From: Paulownia fortunei
Lineage: Eukaryota > Streptophyta > Magnoliopsida > Lamiales > Paulowniaceae
DNA length: 64,000 bases
Direction of reading: 5' to 3'
Assembly: GCA_019321725.1 (NCBI GenBank)
Contig: CM033122.1
Location: forward strand, 14,658,274 to 14,722,273
In this document: piece by piece, positions 43,582 to 56,466 of the stretch
Numbering within the stretch: position 1 is the stretch's first letter
How the letters are laid out: every line of letters begins with the position of its first letter
Program-made: the position numbers and the translations under genes
Notes under the pieces: model-generated
The model's database searches: none
Seen by the model: only the letters and a program-made list of their open reading frames with translations
Told to the model about the DNA's origin: nothing

Positions 43582-45545
43582 ATGGTGAGAAACCAGAGAT
43601 GGTTCAAGAAAAGAAGACCTTCAACCAGAGGTAGAAGAAAGTCGTCCAAAGGAAGAGGGAGTTTATTGTCTACTCCTAGACAAACTTAGCCCACCATGGA
43701 AAAAATTGAGCAACCTATTCCCATTTTAGTGTTTAATCCAAGGGTTGTTGACTCAACTGTACCAATTGCTCTACCATGACGAAATGAAATTACTGAGAAA
43801 GTAAGTAAAGGTATTATGCCCATGGCGACACATGAAGCCAATGGTAATAACCTTCAACTACTAGAAGGAGGGAACACAGTTGTAGAGGGAACTTCAAACA
43901 TATTACAAGGAGTTTCTAGTATACCCATGGAGACCACTCACAATGAAGCTGATATCACCCAATTTATTCTTATTGGGCCCCCTAGAAGTCCACCTATCGC
44001 AATAAAAGATATATCATCTAAACCTATTGGAATAGAGCACATTGAACCTGCTGTAACAGGGCATACTGAAATGCCTCCTCAACTGTCTACAGATATGGGA
44101 TCCTTAGCCTAGGTAGGAGAACCACATGCTTACCCATCTTCATTTCCAGGTTTTCTACGTTCTATAAAAATACCTTTAGTGGATAAGGTCAAAAGAAAAT
44201 GGTAGATGATGATCCTTCATATGAGCCAAATGAAAAACTCAGAGGACAATGCCTCGGCGATCATCCAGGTTAAAAAAATATTTAAAATTATAGATATTTA
44301 AAAATATGATTTGGATGAACAAGTCGATCCACAATCTTAGCCCACTGAAGAAAAAAAGATTGGGTATGATTCCCCATATAAGATAATTCATCCTCTATCC
44401 TCACTCTTTTATTCAACTGGCATAAAAAAACTATGGAGGAAAGTCTCTAAATGTAAAATTCACTCTTTTATTCAATTAAGCATAAAAAACTACAGAGGAA
44501 ACTCTCTAAATGTAAAATTCACTTAGAAAGACTTATAAATATATTGCAACATGAAAAACTAGGAATTGTTGAATTGTTGAAACAAAAAGGACTGCTGGGG
44601 ACTGTGACAAAGGCTTGACCATTTGTTAGGGTGTGGTACATGAATTTTATGCTAATTTTCTTGAGAAGTTTAAGGATGTTGATTCTAAGAGGTTTGGGAA
44701 AGTTTTGTCAGAAACAGTATGTTTGGGTTCATTCCTACTATGATCAATGACTTTTATGGTTTACCTAATTCTGATTTTGTTCTCTTTTCTAATGATTTTG
44801 GGATGATTGCTTCTGAATTACCTGGAGGAACTATTACTGATTGGACTAACACTTCAGTTCTTCCTATTGCTGCCAAACTTAAACTTACTTTGTAGAGCAT
44901 AAGATTAGGTCAGCAATTGGACACCAATCTTGAACACCACTGCCATTGTAAAAGAGCAAGCTACTGTATTATTTTGCATTGGAATAGGGCATGCTTTGAA
45001 TATCGAAAAGTTGATCTTTGACATGATTGTGTGGCAAGTAAGTCACGAAGGTATACTTCTATTTTCTTATCTCATTTTTAGGTTGCTACAATCTCAAGAA
45101 TTCAAGAAGAAGCCAACCGAGATAATAGATGCACTCTAAAACTTGATCAAAGTCTCTCCAAAGTTACTCAGCAGTAAGCATGTTGATGATCTTTCAAAAA
45201 AGGACAAAAGAAAGGCACCTGTAGAAAGGAGGTGCTAGTACTGGATATGTTGCAACTAGTATTGTATATGTTGCAACAAGAATTGAAAAAAGTTTTTATC
45301 AAACACATTAAGGAGGAACTTAAAGAGGCTAGTAAATAGAAGTGGTACTTTCAAGCTAAGGAGAAGAGACTTTCCACTTTACTTGCATCACTCGTGCCTC
45401 TACTCCAACTATACCAGAACCTTCCCATGGAGATACTTTTGATTCTTTTCCTTCGCTATCACTTGGTTAAAAAAAGGGAGATCACGATGATGAGGATGAT
45501 GTAGAAACTTTTCAGGAAAATTCTGTTGCTGATAATAATGAATGA
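43582..45545 (+). pseudogene. SIRE-type env-like ORF (putative plant transposon protein domain), broken
   Basis: It opens with a very basic N-terminus (MVRNQRWFKKRRPSTRGRRK) and stops after about 35 codons. A second open piece (43816-44112) is Pro/Thr-rich. From about 44640 the conserved domain appears in pieces: VLSETVCLGSFLL-like frames around 44700, then ELPGGTITDWTNTSVLPIAA, and NWTPILNTTAIVKEQATVLF with IGIGHALNIEKLIFD (44915-45139). This region matches the domain annotated in plant SIRE-like env-like proteins (putative plant transposon protein, PF20167 as I recall). A coiled, Lys-rich end follows (about 45290-45360). At least five stops or shifts. Its role is unproven in the family; this copy cannot make a full protein. 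Confidence 0.65.
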
Positions 45546-45795
45546 TTGTTTTTGTGTTGATAGAAATATTTAGCTAGCTTAAGATGTTTTTTGATGAACT
45601 TAGGATGTTTTTGATGGAATATTCTCTCTTGACTAGGTTAACTGTGTTTAGTTGATAGGATGTTCCTTGCTTGGATGCATGAATTGATTCCGCTTGGCAA
45701 CATTAATATATTTTTTTATAACATTTATTGGCCGAATTTACAAAATTTGGAACTCAAGGAGAGTTGATTTTTTTTTTTGTTTTGGCCAATCAATG

Positions 45796-45807
45796 CCAAA
45801 AGGGGGA
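45796..45807 (+). other. polypurine tract of SIRE-type element
   Basis: CCAAAAGGGGGA, immediately followed by TTTTTAGG, where TGTTAGG would be a typical LTR start. Primes plus-strand synthesis in active relatives. Confidence 0.7.
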
Positions 45808-46560
45808 TTTTTAGGATCATGATTGATCATAATTGATTAACATTGATTGGCAATAGAGTTTGTTATGCACAAGATTTGCTTGATTTGATCGACTTACCAT
45901 TTATGAGTTAACAACCTTAATTGTCTTTTGCAAATCTTATGGGATTACATTGATGACATATTAAAAGATTTGGTTTACAAGATAAGACATGATATCTTTG
46001 TTGATAAGGTAAAAATCTTGGAATATCTTTTCAAATATATACAACATATCTACAAGATTTGAAAATCACGATTGGATTTTATTGATGTTGCATAAAAGAT
46101 TCAAAGATAAACATTAAATGTGTATCACTTGAGAAATCTAACTACACAGCTTTTAGGGTTTGAGAAAGTGCACTCGCACATTTTACTTTTGAGGAGAAAA
46201 GTACATTCTTTGGGAGACGAATTTGGAGATTTTTTAAAGAGGATCGATCTGCTATCTGAAGGATTCAACATTAAAGAGAATTCAACAGTGCAGATTCAAA
46301 AGTCGAGAGGATCTTGCTTGACATTCACCTAATTGATTTGTACAAGAACGACGTCAACAATAAATGACTCTTTATTTTATGAATAAGTACAACTATTATA
46401 CTTGTAAATCTAAATTACTTAATTGTTTATTTATCGGGTATTGCCTTATGCATATAGAATAATATTGTACTTGAAGCACGTAAAAATTCCTTGAGTTGAT
46501 TTTTTACTTTCGGTCACTTATTACAACAAATTTTCTGTTTGTTCTGACTAACTTATTAAA
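45808..46560 (+). repeat. SIRE-type 3' LTR (approximate right end)
   Basis: Begins directly after the PPT and is non-coding. The first base pair of the expected TG is mutated. No second copy exists in the window to fix the right border; I place it near TTATTACAACAAATTTTCTG, but it could end earlier or later. Confidence 0.5.
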
Positions 46561-47284
46561 GTTGATAATATCACTAACATAGATCATAAAATTGGAGTTG
46601 TAGTTGTTCGATCCAAGTTAGGTTTCAACTAGGAGATTTATTCAATAATTACACATTTCAATTATGGATATCTTTTTCCTCTTCCATTTCTTCTTCATTT
46701 TCAATGATTTTGAAGGGAAAACATGTAAAATTAGTTTAGAGAGAAACCTTAGCATACAAAAAATAACAGCAAAAGAAAGGCATGAATCTTAGTTTAAAAA
46801 AAAGTACATGTACAAAAGTAATTAAAATATATATTTTTTCATAAATTAATAAATCATTCATTTATCAATAAAATAATAAGTTATTCATTTGTCAATAAAC
46901 AAATAACCTCTTTAAACCAATATTTTTTTTCTGTTCCAACAATATTCATTTACATAGGTTTTACTGTTATTTATCTTTTTATTTTTTTATAATTTTTATT
47001 TTCCCCATTTTTTCACCAAAACTCAAGGTCGAGACATATTAAAATCCATTAGGTCCAACACTCAATACCTTGACCTTTAAAGCCTTGACAATTGAATTAA
47101 CAATATTTTTTTCTTGCCAAATCTCTACTCATTTCAATTCAATGGTATCTTAAAAAATTACAAAAAAAGAATCTCCGTTTTTTATCTTTCGTGCTTCAAT
47201 GCACATAAATAATTCGAACAGTGCCAATAGGCTGAAATCTCTTTCAACTAAATTAGGCTTTTTCTTTATCTTTCAAAAGAGCAA
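46561..47284. other. no recognisable feature
   Basis: AT-rich DNA between two transposon remnants. It contains a short near-repeat (AATAAATCATTCATTTATCA, AATAAGTTATTCATTTGTCA at about 46848 and 46872). Confidence 0.4.
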
Positions 47285-49802
47285 GGAATGTCAACATGTG
47301 AGTCATGTCTCAAAGGGAAAATGACCAAATCACCATTTGTTGGACAAGTGAAGTAAGCCAGATTTGATCCATTTAGATGTATGTGGGCCACTAAGTGTTA
47401 GTGCTCGTGGAAACTATCACTATTTTATAACTTTTACCGAAGACTATTCTAGGTATGATTATGTCTACCTTATGAGGTACAAATTTGAAACTTTTGAAAA
47501 GTTCAAAGAATTCAGATATGAGGTGGGGAAACAAACTAGGCTAAGTATCAAAACTTTTCGAGCAAATCGAGGAGGTGAATACTTGAGCACAGAGTTTCTT
47601 AATTATCTAAAAGAGAATGAGATTCTCTCTCAGTAGATCCTTCTAGCAACTCCCCAACTCAATAGAGTTGCGGAGCAAGAAAAACGAACTTTGTTGGACA
47701 TGATTCGATCAATGATGAGTTTTACTGGACTTCCTCTTTCATTCTGGGGCTATGATCTAAAAACGGCAGTATATCTATTAAATAGAATGCCATCAAAGTC
47801 GGTGCCCAACACACCATATGATATGTGGTGTGGAAAACCACCATCTTATAAATATCTTAAGGTATGGGGATATGCTGCTTATGTAAAGCAACAAGTGGGA
47901 GATAAATTGGATATGAGATCTAGTTTATATAGATTTGTGGGGTATCCAAAGAAATCCATTAGATACTATTTCTACAACCCCTCAGAACAAAAGGTGTTTG
48001 CTTCGAGGAATGCTACCTTTTTAGAAGAGAAGTTTCTATTAGATAGAAATAGCGAAGTCATAGAACTTAAAGAAATTCAAGAACCACAGAGCCTCTCCAC
48101 AGACCCAGTAATGGTTCAACTAGTTGAGACTGGGCCTTTGAACACATATTATCTTAGGAGATCTTATAGGATCTTAAAGCCACCTGAGAGGTATGATTTT
48201 TTTATAGAGAACAACGAGGAGAATCTCTCCTTAGATAATGATCCAAGGACTTATAGATAGACGATGTCGGACATTGACTCAGGAAAATGGCAAGAAGTCA
48301 TGCAATCCGAAATGGACTCCATGTACTCTAACAAGGTATGGACTTTGGTGGGCCCACCATAAGAAATAGTTCCTATTGGCTGCAAATAGGTCTATAAGCA
48401 TAAACTTGGAGTAAATAGAGAGGTAACAACCTACAAAGCATGACTGGTTGCAAAAGGTTATACTCAGAAGCAAGGAATTGATTATGAGGAAACTTTTTGT
48501 CCAATAATAATGCTTAAATCTATTCAGATACTGCTAGCCATATCAATGTATTATAACTACGGGATATGGCATATGGATGTGAAGACTGCTTTTCTTAATG
48601 AAAATATTAAGGAAAAAATCTATATGAGGCAGCCAGAAGGCTTCATATTCAAAAGGAGTGAGCAAAAGATTTGCAAACTCTAGAGATCCTTTTATGGACT
48701 CAAGTAGGTTTCCAAAAGCCAGAACATCCAGTTTGACGAGGCAATCAAATCATTTGATTTTCACAAAAACCCGAATGAACCCTGTGTCTATAAGAAGGTT
48801 AGTGGGAGCATAGTGACATTTATTGTGTTATATGTTGATGACATCCTACTAATTGGGAATGATACATGGATGGTGTAGTCAACTAAGACTTGGTTGTCCA
48901 ATCAATTCTCCATGAAGGATTCAGGAGAAGTATCCTTTATTCTTGGAATAAAGATCTATAGAGATAGGTTAAAAATAATGTAGATAAACAAAATGCTAAA
49001 GAGGTTTAGCATGGAGAAATCCAAATGAGGATTTTTGACAATGAGTTATGGCATTTCTCTCTCAAGGGCAATATCTCCCAATACTCCTAAGGAGAGGGGA
49101 ATAATGACCTGCATATCTTATGCTTCCGCCAAAGAAAGCATAATGTATGGTTTGCTATATATAGGGCCTGATGTCACATATGGTTTAAGTGTCATGAGTA
49201 GATATCAGTCCAATCCATATGAGGAATATTGGAATGCCATAAAAATGATCCTGAAATACTTGAGAAGGAATAAGGATATCTTTCTAGTATATGGCTCTAG
49301 AGAACTGAAACTAGAAGACTATATAGATTCTAGTTTTCAATCTGATATACACGATTCAAAGTCAATGTTATGTATTCATCTTAAATGGTGGTGTGGTCAG
49401 CTAGAAGAGTTCAAAGAAGGAGACGACCATGAATTTTACCACCGAAGCTGAATATATTACTACATGTGATGCAGCAAAAGAAGCTATTTGGATAAGAAAC
49501 TTCATCCAAGGTTGGGTGTGGTTTCATCCGTTATTAATCCTGTATTAATTTACTGTGATAACAACGGAGCTATTACGCAAGCCAAAGAGCCAAGATCTCA
49601 TCAAAGATCCAAACACATTATGAGAAGATACCTTTGATCAAAGAGATCATTGGTAGAGGTGACACTGTAGTGGATAGAGTCACTTCAGCAGAAAATATAG
49701 CAGACCTACTGATCAAACCTTTAGCGCAGAAGGTATTCGATGGACATCTTGAGAAGATGGGCCTAAAGTAAATGGAAATTAACACTAGGGCAAATAGGAG
49801 AT
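47285..49802 (+). pseudogene. Tork-type Ty1-copia integrase-RT-RNase H, broken
   Basis: Starts at the HHCC end (CESCLKGKMTKSPF). Integrase: LIHLDVCGPLSVSARGNYHY, FITFTEDYSRYDYVYLMRYK, IKTFRANRGGEYLSTEFLNY (the second catalytic Asp of RSDRGGE is Asn), then a 189-codon frame LDMIRSMMSFTGLPLSFWGY, YKYLKVWGYAAYVKQQVGDK. RT: WHMDVKTAFLNENIKEKIYM, FIVLYVDDILLIGND (YVDD at 48831-48842), SFILGIKIYRDR. RNase H: TEAEYI-like residues, IYCDNNGAITQAKEPRSHQR, SKHIMRRY. About a dozen stops or shifts. Gag, protease and 5' LTR are missing. The motifs fit the Tork lineage. Confidence 0.85.
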
Positions 49803-51890
49803 TATTAGAGTAGTGGCCGATGTGCTAATTAGATTGGGTATCTTTTATACTCTTGTATTTGTAAAAAATAAATAATTTTCAAATTGTAATAATAAAAGTC
49901 AAATTTCTTTATCTTTAATTGCTTCTTGTAATTAGATAAAGTCCCTAAACCAAACCTAGCTGCGGGGCATGGTCACACATTTGATGGTGATCATGGATCA
50001 TGCCTCTATGCCTTTGATCTTAAATTATTTTTGAGTTAAGGAATTTTTTAGATGGGATATCGAATAGTCCAATAGAGTCGCACATATGATATATGCTCGC
50101 ATGAGGAGGACGTCTCACTCCATAGATATTAGCGTAGTGATGCTAGTGCATGTATGTGTGTGCCTATTGGGGAACAAGTACACTGAACAGGCCCACTGGA
50201 ATTTCTTAATTGAAAACTTGTTTATCGAAACAAGAAATTCCATGTTACGATAGTACATGATTAGTCTTTTGACTTGAGACACTATGGTAGCCTTATGCAT
50301 ATCGTGTTTTATTTTGATGTATCTTCTAATTGCCTGATAATCACAAAGGGGATACATTGGATGTTGCATTGATATGTATGGATGTTAATGAGTGGTCAAT
50401 AAAGGATCCATCACTTGTCTGGTAGAACAAGTAAATCTCCTATATTTTCATAGTTCATGACTAAAAAGTCCTAGGCAGGATGAATGTTAGATGAGGGTTT
50501 TCTAATAATTCGTCATGAGTTATTGAAACTTAAAATGGAATTATAGTTATTGAACAATTAGTGTTTCAACTATTGATCCATGCCCTACACTCAACTGGAA
50601 GATTAGTTTATGGAAATACATTATGTGTATGATACTCATAATTGAAATAGGTTCACCCACTATTCACCTAAGTTTAGGTAGTCATGATACACTTGCTAGG
50701 TGTTTCTCATGACTTGTGAGGTTTTTGAAATTAATGAGTTAATTTCAAGTGGACTAATTAATTGAATTAATTAATTAGAATAATTATTATTATTCATAAA
50801 TTGTAAATATTACAAGTCCACTATTAGCTTAGTTGTGAACCTAAAGGGTCACACACAATTTGAGACGAACATTTCTAATTTAGGAATTGATCCAAATGGT
50901 TGGATCCAATTAATTAATAGAGATTAATTAATTGAGACTTAAATTAATTCAAGGAGTTTAATTAATTATTTAATTAACTAATTAGATTATTTAATTAGAC
51001 CTAATAAGATTAAGGAGCCCAATTGAAATTAATTTACTTAATTAAATAATTGAATTATTTAATTGGGTCTAATTTGATTAGATGAGGTAGATGAAATTAA
51101 TTAATTTGAGCAAGATAATTAATTGGATTAATAATGTGATTTATTTTTAAGTCCAAATGTAATTCAAAAAGGACTATTAGGAAAAACACATGAAAGTGAT
51201 TGAAAAAGGATGGAAATTCAGAGTTTGGAATTCTTGGGTAATCTTGAATATCTTTGAAAAATATGAAAGAGATAAAATTGAAAAAAATTTGGATGAACTA
51301 AAATATCTTCCAACCAATCAAAAGAAGACACAAAATACCAAGAGTAGGACTCTTGAAATTTTGAGCCCCCTATATATACCTCATGGCCGAAAATTGTAGG
51401 ATGTAGAAACATCATTTAATTTTCGGCCATTCAAAAGAAAGAAGAAAAATTATTTTCTTCAACCATTCTTTTTCTCCATAAATTCCATCTTTTATTTTTA
51501 AGTATTAATTCTTTTATCACTAGTTGATAACATGAATTAATATTTTCATATAAACTCCATAAACCAAATTAGAAAAAAAATCATAATTGCTAGCGGAATT
51601 TTGATTTTGTGTTCTTGCTCAAAGTGTGGACTACTTTAGAGAGGAGACGTCTGGATCCCTGTTACCCAAATTCAAAAAAAGAGCTAGCAATTGATTGCTT
51701 CATACCCTATAACAATCATAGTGCGTAGAAAGGTATAAATCAAAATTTTAATTATTTTATTACAACCATTTAAAATTATGAGATTGTTAGAAATTACATC
51801 AGATCCGAGGTATTGCTATAACTATTATGGTATGATGTTTTTAAATTTTTAATTTTTCGTTGTGCATACCCTAAGATCACGCGAACCTAA
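49803..51890 (+). repeat. Tork-type LTR (about 2 kb)
   Basis: Starts after the PPT-like GGGCAAATAGGAGAT with TATTAGAG. It is non-coding and contains a long TTAATTAATT-rich stretch (50750-51130) and a region near 51650 (GAGGAGACGTCTGGATCCCT) typical of the 3' part of long Tork LTRs. The right border is set loosely before the PBS-like TGGTAAAACAC (51905-51915). It is the 3' LTR for 47285-49802, but it is also followed by a gag start, see next entry. Confidence 0.55.
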
Positions 51891-52020
51891 TAGGAACACT
51901 AGTTGGTAAAACACAAGATACGATAAGAAACTTGATTGCAAAAATGGCCGCTAATTCCTAATAATTTGTAACCCCTAATGTTCCACCACCACCACCGAGG
52001 AACGTTAATGTGGTAAGTAC
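51891..52020 (+). pseudogene. PBS-like site and gag start of a second Tork-type copy
   Basis: TGGTAAAACAC resembles a decayed initiator-Met tRNA binding site (TGGTATCAGAG). At 51944 an ATG opens MAANS, stop, then FVTPNVPPPPPRNVNV, like the Pro-rich start of Tork gag. It is cut at 52020 by the gypsy LTR. If right, the LTR before it serves two tandemly joined elements. Confidence 0.4.
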
Positions 52021-53965
52021 TGATAAGTGCATATTTTTACATATTTTGTATTAATTCCTCTATGTCTTCCTTGTTTTATACTTGTTAATATTAGATTTTT
52101 ATTTATGTTTTGTATGTGATAGGAGTTTGGGAATGAAGAGACTGAAAATGAGCTAAAACAAAGTTGAAACAAGCATTTTGGGCCAAATTTAATTGACACG
52201 GTGCCATTGCGCCAATTTTTATATTTTGGGCAAAACTTTATGATCCAAAGCCCTATTGGCTTGATTTTTAACTCATCAGAAAGGTAAGTGATAGATCTAC
52301 AGCTTTAATATTGACAACTTATCTCAATTCAATTGGTTGTAAATAAAAATTTGGTTAAAGAGTCAAAAGTATGCTGAAACTTCTAGATATGGCAATTTTT
52401 ATATTTTTGGCATAACTTTCTCCACAAATGTGATATAAATCTGATTCAAGGGGCTAAAGAATTAATAGATAGAGGTACAATTGTTATGAAGACATAAAAA
52501 TCAAATTCATCTTAAAAAGAGGTTAAAAATTAGTTGAAAATGGCTAAATAGTGTCTAAGCACTAAAGTAGAGGAGAAAAACTGCAACAATCATGCCTAGG
52601 TACCAAAATAGGGTGTTTAGGTGTAAAAAATAGAGCAAATGAGGCCTAGGCACCAAAACAAGAACCATCCGTGTAATATAAGTGTTTTTTTTTTTGCTGG
52701 GAATGGTGACAAGTGGCGGTTCATCACATTTTTTGGCACATTTTTTGGATATGTATACACTAGATATATATAATACATCACAGATATCCATATATAGACT
52801 CTAGATTCCTAAAATCACAACATTCATTACACACTCTACAACAAATTTACACACACTATCCTTTTAATATACACACCATTTTTCACTCATTCTCTAGAAT
52901 TCATTCACCTTTGGAAGTAATCTTGGGGTCTTGCACATCAAGGAAGATGAAGTGGAAGAGACTTAGAGGAGAAAACATCCATAATCCACTATCAACCTCA
53001 ACTATCTTCTTCAACCTTTAAATTTCTTTGGCTCCCAATGTTATTAGTTTTAATTTTCTTGTCATTTTATCATGTTAGGCTAGAATTCCTTTTTTAGTTG
53101 AGGGTGATTTCAAAGCCCTAGATATGGGTTCTTGTAATTAAATATTTGATATTATCGATCAACTTTCCAATTGAAGTTGTTTATGTTTTTCTATGTTTAA
53201 TCTCTTAAAGGGTATTTTCTTGTTTTATTTGGGTGCGCAGCCAAATTGCCTTAAATTTATATTTTCTTCCCTATAATTAGATTAGAGATTTTGGATTTAT
53301 AATTGTCTAAAATTTATAATCATATGTAGTAAATTTTGATTGATGATTATGGGAAATTTTTGTTAATTGCAATGAAAAACATAACCTAATTTGAATGACC
53401 CAAACTTGTATGGTTGTTGCTTAGATCAATCTATCTTTCTTGTTTCAAAGCATCCATTGAATTAAATCTAGAAAACTTGTTCTAGGTTGTTTGATGGGTA
53501 GGGAATTAGGTAGAGTGTTTGTTCTACATAATGAGCAATTAAGGAAAGATTGAGATAGTAGAGCTTGTTATCACATGTAGTTGATAATTTCAATGGCAAG
53601 TTATTTATAATATAGATATGAAATCACCACTCATTGTCTAGTGGCGGCGAAGAAAACCTCAACCTACTTTAATCACTTGTTGTTTATTTTTTGATTTTGA
53701 TTGCTTTGTATTTTAATTAGTTTAATTCTGTGACTTAGTTAATCAAGTTAATCCCCCCAACTATTTGTTGTTATTTTTAGAGTTTACTTGTTGAGTTTTA
53801 GCTTTAGGTTTAGTAATTTTGAAGTCAAATTTCTTAATTAGTGAGTCGATAGTAAATCAGTTAGCATTGATTCTCATGGATCGACTCTCTCTTGTTCTAT
53901 ACTCATTAAAAAAATTATTGAAGAGTAAGGTTTAAATTTGTTAGGCTTGCGACAACTGACCTAAG
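52021..53965 (+). repeat. Athila-type gypsy 5' LTR (plus strand)
   Basis: Starts TGATAAGTGCATATTTTTAC, a characteristic start of Athila/Tat-type LTRs, and ends shortly before the PBS. It is about 1.95 kb and non-coding; short open frames are incidental. The same start motif, inverted, is at 55573-55596 (GCATATTTTGACATAC on the minus strand). A segment with GCACCAAAAC and CCTAGGTACC near 52560-52680 has no identified role. Confidence 0.75.
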
Positions 53966-53969
53966 TTTT

Positions 53970-53987
53970 TGGTATTGTTGCCGGGGA
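53970..53987 (+). other. Athila-type primer-binding site, mutated
   Basis: TGGTATTGTTGCCGGGGA. As I remember it, the canonical sequence is TGGCGCCGTTGCCGGGGA, so only the CG-rich first half is altered, all by transitions. Confidence 0.7.
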
Positions 53988-54093
53988 TCAAGCGTATAAT
54001 TTATTTATTGTCATTTTTAGTCTTTTCATTTGCGTTGTATATTTTTCTTGATTAGTTTAATGCAGTTTCTTTCATTTTTATTTTTAGATCTTA

Positions 54094-55283
54094 ATGTCAT
54101 CAGAGAACTTGAAGCTAAACTTGAGCAGATTCTAATTAATTTAAACACTCCGTTGTCACCATTACCTCCACTTTCACCTATACCTCTAATCAACCAAACT
54201 CGAGTTTGAAGCCATTTCTCCTACTTTTGAAACTCCTCATCAACCTAAAAGTATTAAAATGGTACACAATCATAGAACATTGAAGGCGTTGGCTACTCCT
54301 AATTTGGAGAATCAACCATTATGTATCACCTATCCCAATTTAGAAGCCAATTTCGAACTTAATTCCGGGATGATTTATATTTGGCCCATATTCCATGGTT
54401 TTGTGGGTGAGGATCCAAACAAATACTTGAAGAAATCTGATGTCATGTGTTCTAATATGAAACAGGTTGGTATTTCAGAAGAAAACATTAATCTCATCGC
54501 GTATTCTTTTTCATTGGCAGATTCAGCGAAGCAGTGGCTTTATTATCTATCGTCTGGCATGATCACTACATAGAACAAAATGCAAAGGGTGTTTCTAGAG
54601 AGTTATTTTCCAACATCCAAGGTAAGGAGCATCCGAAAAGAAATATTTGGGATTTGACAATACAATGGGGAATCTCTCTATGATTGTTGGGAAAGATTTA
54701 AAAAGTTGTGTGCTAGTTGTCTTCATCATCAAATCAGTGATCAACTTCTCATCCAATATTTCTATGAGGGGCTTATGCCAATGGAAAAAAAGTATGATTG
54801 ATGCTACAAGTGGAGAGACTTTAGTTGACATAACACCGAAGGCAACAAAGGATCTAATTGCAAACATGTCTGAAAATTCTCAACAATTCATCACCCATAA
54901 TGATCTACTGATGGTCACCTAAAAGTGTCAATGACGTGAACACATCACTTATTGAACAAAAGCTCTCCCACCATCTCTTTAGTGCAACAAATGACTATGG
55001 GGCAATAAGTCAAAACATGTGGAGTATGTTATATGGTAGACATCCCACGGATATGTGTCCATCTCTCCAAAAAGGTTCTACGGAGTAAGAAAATATAATT
55101 GGTGTTTTTTTGAGTCAACCAAGGTAAAGATATGATCATTTCTCAAATACTTATAATGAAGGATGGAAGGATCATCCCAATTTGAGATATGAGAACTAAC
55201 AATAACAACCCACTGCATTTCAAATGCCAAGCTGACCACCAGACCACCCTTCTAATCTCCACAACACTTGGGCTCATCCTTGG
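54094..55283 (+). pseudogene. Athila-type gag (plus strand), broken
   Basis: From ATGTCATCAGAGAAC at 54094 a leader frame runs into Pro-rich sequence. The frame at 54259-54573 reads HNHRTLKALATPNLENQPLC, FHGFVGEDPNKYLKKSDVMC and YSFSLADSAKQWLYYLSSGM. After a stop and frame change: FLESYFPTSKVRSIRKEIFG, YDCWERFKKLCASCLHHQIS, LLIQYFYEGLMPM and IANMSENSQQFIT. This is the retrotransposon gag domain of plant Athila/Tat elements. The end (HPNLRYEN) is cut at 55284 by the minus-strand element. No pol in this orientation. Confidence 0.85.
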
Positions 55284-55596
55284 TGCTACAACTTTAAGGT
55301 TGCAAACTCAAGTCCTGGTTGTGCTAAGTAATAAATTTTTTAGAAGTCTGAGGTCGATCCACAAGAAAGTTGTTTAAAGTTTTCAAAGTTATATTTCTTA
55401 AAATATAGGCTCAATGTGGTTTAGAATATAAACAAAAAATTATGCTATAACTAAGAAATCAAAGTAATAAAAGTACTAATGATTAGAGATTCGCTTTTGA
55501 GTTTTGGATAGAGAAACTATTATTTATTTAACAAGAATAAAACAAGGAAATTATAAAGAATTTGATACAAAAGTATGTCAAAATATGCACTTATCA
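55284..55596 (-). repeat. 3' LTR of the short Athila-related element
   Basis: 313 bp. Shares TGCTACAACTTTAAGGTTGC and ATGCTATAACTAAGAAATCA with 56467-56719. Complete at its TGATAAG start. Confidence 0.75.
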
Positions 55597-56466
55597 AATT
55601 CTCTCAAACTTAACCCTTGCTCAACCTCGAACAAGCCTAAAATAAACCTAAACTAATCCACTTTCGTTAGAAATCATGATTGCATTTAGCATATGCAACA
55701 AGCCTTTAAACCCCTTGTTGGCCCATTAAGGACAAGTCACATTAAGGACAAGTCATAGTCTCGTGAGGATTTCCAGTGGTGATACCACAAACATCTATGA
55801 TAAGTAACTTCCAATTATTATTCTCATGAAGCAACAAAATAATATGGAAATAAAATCAAATAAGTGTTAAATCTAACCCTTAGTTACTAAAAAGTTAATA
55901 GATTTCCACAATAATCATACTCAAGTGTGTGTGTGAATAGCTAATGTCAACAATGATGAAACTATGCATACTTCAAACAAGTGAATTCTTATAGAACCTC
56001 ACAAAAATCATCACATGGTCTCTAATGGAAGAGTTAAATATCATATGTTCATCTTTTGGTACAAATCTCCACTACACTGAAGGCACTACATAAAATCAAA
56101 AGGTATTCAACAAAGGTTGCAATTGGGCCAAAAAGTAGTGATGTGGCTAAGAAATGAACAAATAGGATGCAATAAATATTCTAAAAACTTTATGGTGTTA
56201 GAGACATAAAATTCATCAATGAAGAATTCTCATACTTATGAATTTCAGCGCAGAGGCCTATTGTCATTGAGTTGGACCCCTCTTCATCATTCTTATTAAC
56301 TTTGCAATATCTCATTTTTAGTTGCAATTCATAATATTTTTATTCAAATCTTTGCAACTTTTTTTGTCTATTTTGTAAAGAAAACAAACACATAATATTT
56401 ACAAAGAGAAAATATTTATAAATACGAATACTTACCTTGCCTTCCCTGACAATGATGCTAAAAACT

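Larger units (their letters stand above)
39680..46560 (+). mobile_element. SIRE-type Ty1-copia element, 5'-truncated, with env-like third ORF
   Basis: Plus strand: protease, GAG-pre-integrase, integrase (39680-40940), RT (about 41640-42035), RNase H (about 42340-42780), a spacer, an env-like ORF (43582-45545), a PPT and the start of a 3' LTR (from about 45808). This gene order, with an extra ORF after RNase H and the CCAAAAGGGGGA polypurine tract, is typical of the SIRE/Maximus lineage of Copia. Gag and the 5' LTR are not found. Stops and frameshifts occur throughout. The right end is approximate. Confidence 0.8.
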
